Below, piece by piece: positions 58,301 to 64,000 of a DNA stretch of 64,000 bases. This stretch comes from Laburnicola sp. R22_1. Lineage: Eukaryota; Ascomycota; Dothideomycetes; Pleosporales; Didymosphaeriaceae. Position 1 is the first letter of the stretch; each line of letters opens with the position of its first letter. The stretch covers positions 186,001 through 250,000 of the forward strand of contig JACONQ010000018.1 in the NCBI GenBank assembly GCA_014281115.1, read 5' to 3'. The notes beneath the pieces are model-generated. The model was given only the letters and a program-made list of their open reading frames with translations, ran no database searches and was not told the DNA's origin. The translations under genes were made by a program, and so were the position numbers.

Positions 58301-59162
58301 CCTCAACAGAGCCTTTGGTCCTCTGTTCAAATATCTGCCTATTACTTTTGAGGATGAGGCTGTAGCGCGGGACGAGGAATTTCAGCGTGCCCAGGCTGCA
58401 CGATGGCAAGCCAGGGGCGAGGGTGAGGCTGATGAGCACAGCTCTCTCAACAGCGAACTTGAAGCCCAGGAAAAAGCTGAGCGACGCGAGTCTCAACGTC
58501 TTGAGGAAGAAGACCGACGCCGTTCACAGGCATACAACGACGGTTCCATCGAGTTGAAGCAGTTCGAGAACAATGACAGGCATAGCTCCCGCATCACAGA
58601 AAGCCCCGAGCGCATGCGCAAGTCCAATCGGGCTGATCGTTCTCGCGACCGCTCACGTTCTCAATCCCACCACCACGATGACTCTGCGCATAGTCGCTCC
58701 CGTTCGCACTCCCACCATCACGGCAAACGCGACAAATCTACTCCTAACACGCCCAAGAAGAAACAGAAGCAGAAAGTTGTCAACCCTCTAGACGCTGTCA
58801 CAAACATCCTCAAATCTGGCATTGATGATCTGGGTCGGCCTATCCGCGACATTGAAAACCAGACACTCCCCAGTGGAAACCTCTTCGACGATATTGACGA
58901 CCAGCTTGAAGACATCGAGCCCGAAGCCCGTCAGAAGCTTATCAAGCGTAGCTTCCAGCATCCGGCCACTCGCGCCATACAACCTGCCATCTGGATTCCG
59001 CACGACGAGTTGGGCATCGCCAAGGATGAGATTCAGAGGACGAGCCGGTTCACCAACAAGATCTGGGTTACGAGTGTGAATGCGAGACTGGATGCGAGCG
59101 GACATGTGTTGTTTAGGGGGTTGCCGCCGGATCGGGATCCTTTTGAGAATATTGAGGTTTAG
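55359..59162 (+). CDS. OSCA/TMEM63/CSC1-type cation channel (DUF221, RSN1_7TM)
   Basis: Osmo- or mechanosensitive calcium-permeable channel family member, plasma membrane. Exons 55359-55603 and 55658-59162 (54-nt intron, GTACGT..CCAG) give 1249 aa. The first membrane segment is TAAVIFGVQFVLFLILSG, then LFHKIYYYKTAFVPRRQRIA across the intron; segments around YLFLQYLQLLLRIFIPMAIV and LVLAVCVVIWVCYNFY. A long cytosolic domain contains the family motif LVQSIPRKWL, a Lys-rich coiled coil and about 250 disordered residues. The pore region (residues about 600-900) has WWMRYVRMFLVISAIVGLII and later hydrophobic segments. The C-terminus is a charged Arg/Ser/His-rich tail. At 1249 aa it is longer than yeast Csc1 (782 aa), mainly through linker and tail. 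A start at 55359 is supported by the conserved first segment. Confidence 0.92.
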
Positions 59163-59753
59163 CGGGGGAGGCCATTGGAGGTTATGATTTCTTAGAGCGA
59201 TGTACAATAGCGGGTGGCGTTTTGAGCGAATTTTTGGTGTCGGGTGCTGCTTTCAGGCATAGCATTTAGAGGGGCATTGTTTGCGGAGTGGGTTGTTTGT
59301 CGCTTTGTTCATGAGAGATGGTGCTATGACTTGGGTTGTGGTGATGATGGTGGTGGCGGATGGACGATACCCTAGTTTTCTTCCATGATCAAGTCCTCTC
59401 TGATGAGGAGGGTTGTCAAATGAACTTGGTTACTACTACAACTGGATCGCTGATGTGGTTTGTGATTTTAGACGATGTATTGTGACTTGGATAGTATATT
59501 CTGTAAGATAACTACGTACTTTTAGGATATAATTAGAATCGTATTAAGGGCATGTAACATGCATACTCTAGGTTGTGGGTGGTGTATCCCAAGTAGTAGT
59601 GAATAAGCCCGCGGTGCCCTCACAGTGCTCGCGTGCACACGTTTCGCGCTAGCACCCCGCATACGCGCATCCCTGTCAACAATCCATACAACCTCACAAC
59701 GCCCTCAATCCGCTACCTTCGAAAGCATCCGATACCGACGACCGACCCCCACA
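59163..59753. other. Intergenic, channel gene to FTA4
   Basis: 591 bp. G/T-rich 3' flank then AT-richer. The FTA4 frame is open upstream to an ATG at 59625, but 59754 fits the family N-terminus. Confidence 0.4.
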
Positions 59754-60598
59754 ATGTCCCGACAAAGTACGGTCGTGGAACAGAAGCAGCACTTTCTGCA
59801 GTCTAGAAAGCACTTTTTGTCTCGCGGCATTGCGCCCTCAGAGAAGCTGAAGCGCATCGCACATGAGGGGGGCGTCGAGATGAGCGTGCTGAAGGGCGCG
59901 TTGGAGAAAGGTATGCACTGCCAAAGCAAACGATTACAGCACGCGTAAATGAATCTGTTTGCTGATCTACACGTACGGCAGTCAACCGCGAACTAAAGCA
60001 GCACTCCCGCCGCGTCTACAGCCGCCAAATGACCGAGCACGTCGTCGAGCAAATCGACAACTTCTACTGGACCTCGGGCGCGCACCGCATCGACGACGAT
60101 GACGACCACGATCCCTCCGACGACACAGACACAACCGGTGTATACCAAACCGACGACCTCACGCAATACGAAGCCATCGCGAAGCTGCCCACCCGATGGG
60201 ATACGTCGTCCGACCCTGCTCCTCTCGGCTCCTCCGCCTCTGACGACGAAGAAGCGCCCGTCGTCGACCAAGACGACTACCTCGCTGCGCTGACGCGGCT
60301 GCAGAGTCTCTCGGCGAGGCGGCTGACGCTGCAGCAGAAGATGAATACGTATCGCACGTTGTTGGAGCTGTTGGAGCCGTATCGGGGGCCTGTGGAGGGC
60401 GTGCAGCCGAATTTAGTGTGGAGGGAGGGGTTGGTTGGGGGGGAGTTGGGGAGGACGAGGACGTTGGCTATTAGGGTTGCGGGGAGGGTGGGGGAGAGGT
60501 TTGGAGGTGGGGATGATGTGGATGGGGATGCGTGTGGGGATGTGGATATGGGGGAGGATGGGAAAGCGAAGGTGGATAGGGTGTTGGAGAGTTGGTGA
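59754..60598 (+). CDS. FTA4: Kinetochore Sim4 complex subunit Fta4 (CENP-U-related)
   Basis: Inner-kinetochore (CCAN/Sim4) subunit. Exons 59754-59910 and 59982-60598 (71-nt intron) give 257 aa. Family blocks: VVEQKQHFLQSRKHFLSRGI at the N-terminus, then ELKQHSRRVYSRQMTEHVVE and QIDNFYWTSG after the intron, an acidic linker, and the helical DYLAALTRLQSLSARRLTLQ with YRTLLELLEPYRGPVEGVQP. The C-terminus turns into a Gly/Asp-rich segment (GGGDDVDGDACGDVDMGEDG) written in G-ending codons. The junction completes VNRELKQH. Confidence 0.9.
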
Positions 60599-61064
60599 CG
60601 AAGATGGGAATGGGAATGGGCGTTTTTTGGTTTAGGATACGATACCCAGGGGAATATTGGAATACCGATTGGTTAGACGCGAAAGATGTTCTATATTGTT
60701 GGGTCTTTGTGGCATGCAACGGCACAGGCAGATGACTGCGATTTGCAAAGCTCCGCCTGGGCAAGGTTGCAGTCATGTAAGGCGGCAGGATCGTCCCAGG
60801 CAACAAAGGTAGGTAAAGGTAGCATCACCAGCTGGTGAGCGGTCCCAGGCAGGTGCGCTTCGAACACGTCCGCCAGCACTTTCCACAATTGAACAGGCAG
60901 GAGCTCCCCACTCGCAAGTCTACGAGCTTCTGTTGCTTCAGCCCAACTGAACTCATACACTACACTTTTACTCACCACACTTCGTTATTCACTACAACCG
61001 GCATTTATTATTTTGCTATCGTTTGAGTTCCGTCATTACGCCAGTTGTGCAGTCGCTTCTCACG
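60599..61064. other. Intergenic, FTA4 to the repeat-rich gene
   Basis: 466 bp. No gene or element recognised. Confidence 0.4.
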
Positions 61065-64000
61065 ATGTCTTCTCAGGACGCAGGGCGAGCCCGGAAGCAT
61101 GTTCCGTGCCACGCTGCACTCGTGCACGAAGCAACTCTTTGCAACGTTCGTTTGTTTCAGAGCATGGTACAAGAGCGGGAAGTCGCCGTCGCCACGTCGC
61201 CAGAGGTGAGTCTCCAGCAATTCGATAGCCACTCTGTCCACCGTGCTAATGGTCGTGCAGATGACACTAGTCCTCCGCCAGCAGCTCGAACCCGTGGCCC
61301 GCAAGCAAGTCGAGTACGCCAAAAGGCTGGGCCTCCCTAACAGACAAATCCACGACTACTACTGGGAATTTCGCAAGCAGCTCAATGAACGGTGGTACAA
61401 AAAGTGGCACCTTGCGAGGCCCTCGTCTCTATCGGCGGGCGCAATGGCCATTCTGGCGTACCTGGTTCACCTCAACGACGAAGAAGTGATGTACTGCGAT
61501 GGGAGAATGGCGCCTGAGATAGCGGTCAAAACGATGGCGATCGCACTCAAAGAGCTTTAGGAACGCCCGGGGAGGTACCATCTAGAGGCGGACTACGATG
61601 CGCGTCTGTTGCAGAGAGTAGGTCTGAACACTGTGAGTGGTGCTCGACTACGCAGCAGTGCAAGACTGACAGACATTGTAGTCCACACTCAAGGCGGAGC
61701 TTGTGGAAAACTTGCGGCAAAACAGCAACGAACCCGAGTATCAGCCTGGCAACCTGATCTTCGTTGAAACTTCACTTCCGGGTCCATCTTCCTCGTCTTC
61801 GTCCGGCGACGTCGTGCAGGCTCCAGACATTGTGTTTGATCCAAGGCTAGTTACCCACGGCTCTCTTGAGCCTCCCCAAGCCCGCTCGCCCACAATCGAA
61901 CTGCCAAGGGAAAGCAGCATAGCTGGCTCGGATTCTCTCCCCACGCCATTGGATAAAGGAAAGGGCAAGGCGAAGGAAAAGGCCGCAGTCGACCTAGACT
62001 TGAAGTCTATGGAGTCTATTCTAGAATCACGGGGTAAAGGGGAGTCGAAAGAAGCAGTGGGGGACCCAGCTGACCCAGACGCGAAGTCTAATCCAACATC
62101 CAAGGATAAAGGGAAGGGGAAGGCAAAAGAAGAAGCCGCAGCTGACGCGGAAACTGAGTCCAACACAGAGTCAAAAGACAAGGGGAAGGGATCAACAAGT
62201 GAAGAAGCCCCATCTGAGGCGAAAACGGATTCCAACCCCACGTCAGCGGATACTAAGTCAAAATCAAAGTCAGAGAACAAGGGGAAGGGGAAGAAAAAAG
62301 CAATGGATGAAGCCTCGACTGACGAGGACGCGGGGCCTAAGACAACCTCAGAGGATAAGGGAAAAGGGAAGGCAAAGCAAGAGAGACGAGTGCCAACAAT
62401 CCCTCGGGTGCTGAATCCTTTCCGATACAATCCGCGTACGCCCCTCAAGGCTTTAACACCCATAACGAAAGTGGTCAAGACAATGTGGAAGGCAAACAAC
62501 AAGGGCAAGGCAACGGCAGACGAAGAGGGTGCAATTGACCTGCCCAAGACGACAGCCTCCCAGCTTCGCTTCCCTCGACCAGCTCAGCCGCTTGAGCCCC
62601 AGACGTCCTTTGAGGACAGACCAGCGAAGCTGGATGACTTACCGCTAAGGCGTCTGACGCCTATAACGCCTAAAGATGAGGATAAGGGCAAGGGGAAGGC
62701 TGAAGAAAAGGCGGAGGATAAGGGCGATGGGGGAGCGGAAGAAGAGGCGGAGAATAAGGGCAAGGGGAAGGAGAAAGAAAAGGATCCCGTTGACCCACCT
62801 AAGCCGGCCAGTCACCCTCGCAGTCCTTCCCGCGACCCCCCATCTACGCCTCCACCACCGGACTCACCCTCGAAGTCGCTGACGTCCATCACACCGAAGG
62901 ATGAAGGGAATGCAAGGGATAAAGGAAAAGGAAAGGCGACAGAAGAGGGTCCAGCTACATCGCCCAATCCAACGGAGCTCAAACTCCCTGCTCCTTCTCG
63001 GCCCCACCCGAATCCGCCTTCAAGCCCGGACTCACACCTGAAACCTCACACGCCCAGCCCGCCTGAAGATAAGGGAAAGGGGAAAGCAAAAGAAGAGAGC
63101 CCGACTGACCCGCCCCTAACGCCTTCGACGCCCACAACGCCGAAGAGTCAGGACGGAGAAAAGACAAGGACTCAGGATGGAGTAGGGGCAGAGGCTAAAG
63201 GTAAAGGACGCGTGCAAGAAGCGGTTGCAAGTGCCCCCGCTTTGCCTGCACCCAGGTACACTTACCATCTGTATGACCCCCGGTCGGAAACAGGCTCGGT
63301 CATACTAGACCTCCAAGTGCTCCACGCGGTACACAAGATGTTGCCGAATAAGTACCTGGCGATGAGGATGGCGATGTTTGAAAAACTGAAGCAGAAGACG
63401 CAAACGCCAAACCAGAGGTATCGATTCCGCACCCACCCACAAGCAGTGGGCTATTCATGATAATCATGCTGACTATTATTAGCCAAGTCGTAGCTGCGAC
63501 CAGCTTGTCTACACCAACTTCTGCGGGCGAGTCATCGCGCATGGGTGCGACACTCTCGGCGCAATCTCGAGCCTCCTCCTCGTCTGCATCGTCTTCCTCG
63601 TCATTCTCGACATCACGTTCGACGGGGTCATTACCACCTTCAAGCCGTACCATAACGTTCGAAAGCCTCGCTCTCACCAACTATTTCTGGAGACTCCAAC
63701 GTGATGACGCTAGACCCTCACTAGACGTCGACCCAACAAGTCTCGCTATCAGTGTGTTCCAGTGCTTGTACCATCTCTCACCAATACCAGAAGACGAAGA
63801 AGATGAAGATCACGTTGGATCTCCCATGATAACTTTAGCAGACATTGTGCGAACCCAAGACGACGCTAGACCCAGTATATCCCATGCTGTACCTTCACGA
63901 ATGGGCACCCATCTCGCACCCATAGCAGAGGCCTCGGAAGAAGAAGAGGAAACTGTCACTAGAGACACCCCACCCGGGTCATCAGCCAGTGCTGCAACTG
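61065..64000 (+). CDS. Repeat-rich hypothetical protein with an in-frame TAG, continues past the window
   Basis: Model: exons 61065-61205, 61261-61632, 61682-63417 and 63483 to the window edge, with 55-, 49- and 65-nt introns (the last has a CTGAC branch site). The N-terminal part is ordinary globular sequence (LRQQLEPVARKQVEYAKRLG; IHDYYWEFRKQLNERWYKKW). At 61558-61560 a TAG follows ..AIALKEL, yet coding continues in the same frame (ERPGRYHLEADYDARLLQRV). Either the gene is broken, or a 75-nt in-frame intron 61486-61560 (GTGATG..TTTAG) is removed. Exon 3 carries at least twelve degenerate KGKGKAKEE units in Pro/Ser-rich sequence, then a globular end (YTYHLYDPRSETGSVILDLQ). Exon 4 is Ser-rich, then TFESLALTNYFWRLQRDDAR and an acidic tail. 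Family not recognised. Confidence 0.6.

Noticed and set aside
63457..64000. Independent gene starting at the ATG that overlaps the stop at 63458-63460
   Set aside because: An in-phase GT-AG intron with a branch site connects this frame to the preceding exon, a simpler explanation than an ATGA overlap in a fungus.

Overview
This is a nuclear chromosome window from a filamentous ascomycete, most likely Pezizomycotina and plausibly a dothideomycete. The reasons are many short GT-AG introns (46-63 nt, several with a CTAAC-type branch site), a trpC gene starting with a glutamine amidotransferase domain, ascomycete gene families (Nup188, Sgf29, Fta4, PTH11/rhodopsin-type membrane proteins), and AT-rich blocks of decayed repeats whose copies differ mainly by C-to-T and G-to-A changes, as repeat-induced point mutation (RIP) leaves. 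The class-level placement is inference.

Layout. 1-7322: trpC (minus, cut by the window edge) diverges from nucleoporin NUP188. 7323-22630: an accessory island with two full-length Argonaute genes on the minus strand (8258-12004 and 15844-19782), a broken LRR gene and a novel ORF between them (12900-14289), a 245-bp inverted-repeat element (14991-15235), and a small double zinc-motif gene (21205-21687). All three intact genes of the island begin with the same kind of CCHC zinc knuckle. 22631-36700: housekeeping block with a mitochondrial carrier, a GT8 glycosyltransferase, an ARF6-type GTPase, SGF29, mannose-6-phosphate isomerase, an epoxide-hydrolase-like alpha/beta hydrolase and a conserved coiled-coil protein. 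37061-40379: a poly-Asp protein, a Gly/Ser/Trp repeat protein and a multi-pass membrane protein. 40380-46387: a gene-poor, RIP-like AT-rich block holding at least seven copies of a ~107-bp element and several inverted repeats. 46388-52243: a DUF676-type serine esterase, a coiled-coil/CCCH protein, the KEOPS subunit Pcc1 and a Cys-rich lineage-specific protein. 53696-54788: a decayed F-box gene. 55359-64000: an OSCA/TMEM63-type channel, kinetochore Fta4, and a repeat-rich gene running off the right edge.

The most interesting part is the Argonaute island. Both Argonautes keep a full D-E-D-D slicer tetrad, carry an N-terminal zinc knuckle not normal for the family, end in the same Phe-Trp-Met tripeptide, and sit beside a free-standing protein with the same knuckle plus a C-terminal Cys-rich ribbon. 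Together they look like a locally duplicated RNA-silencing locus with a possible small partner protein.

Limits: exon boundaries were chosen by eye from splice signals, reading phase and family conservation. No search or alignment was run. No tRNA, rRNA or CRISPR array was recognised.
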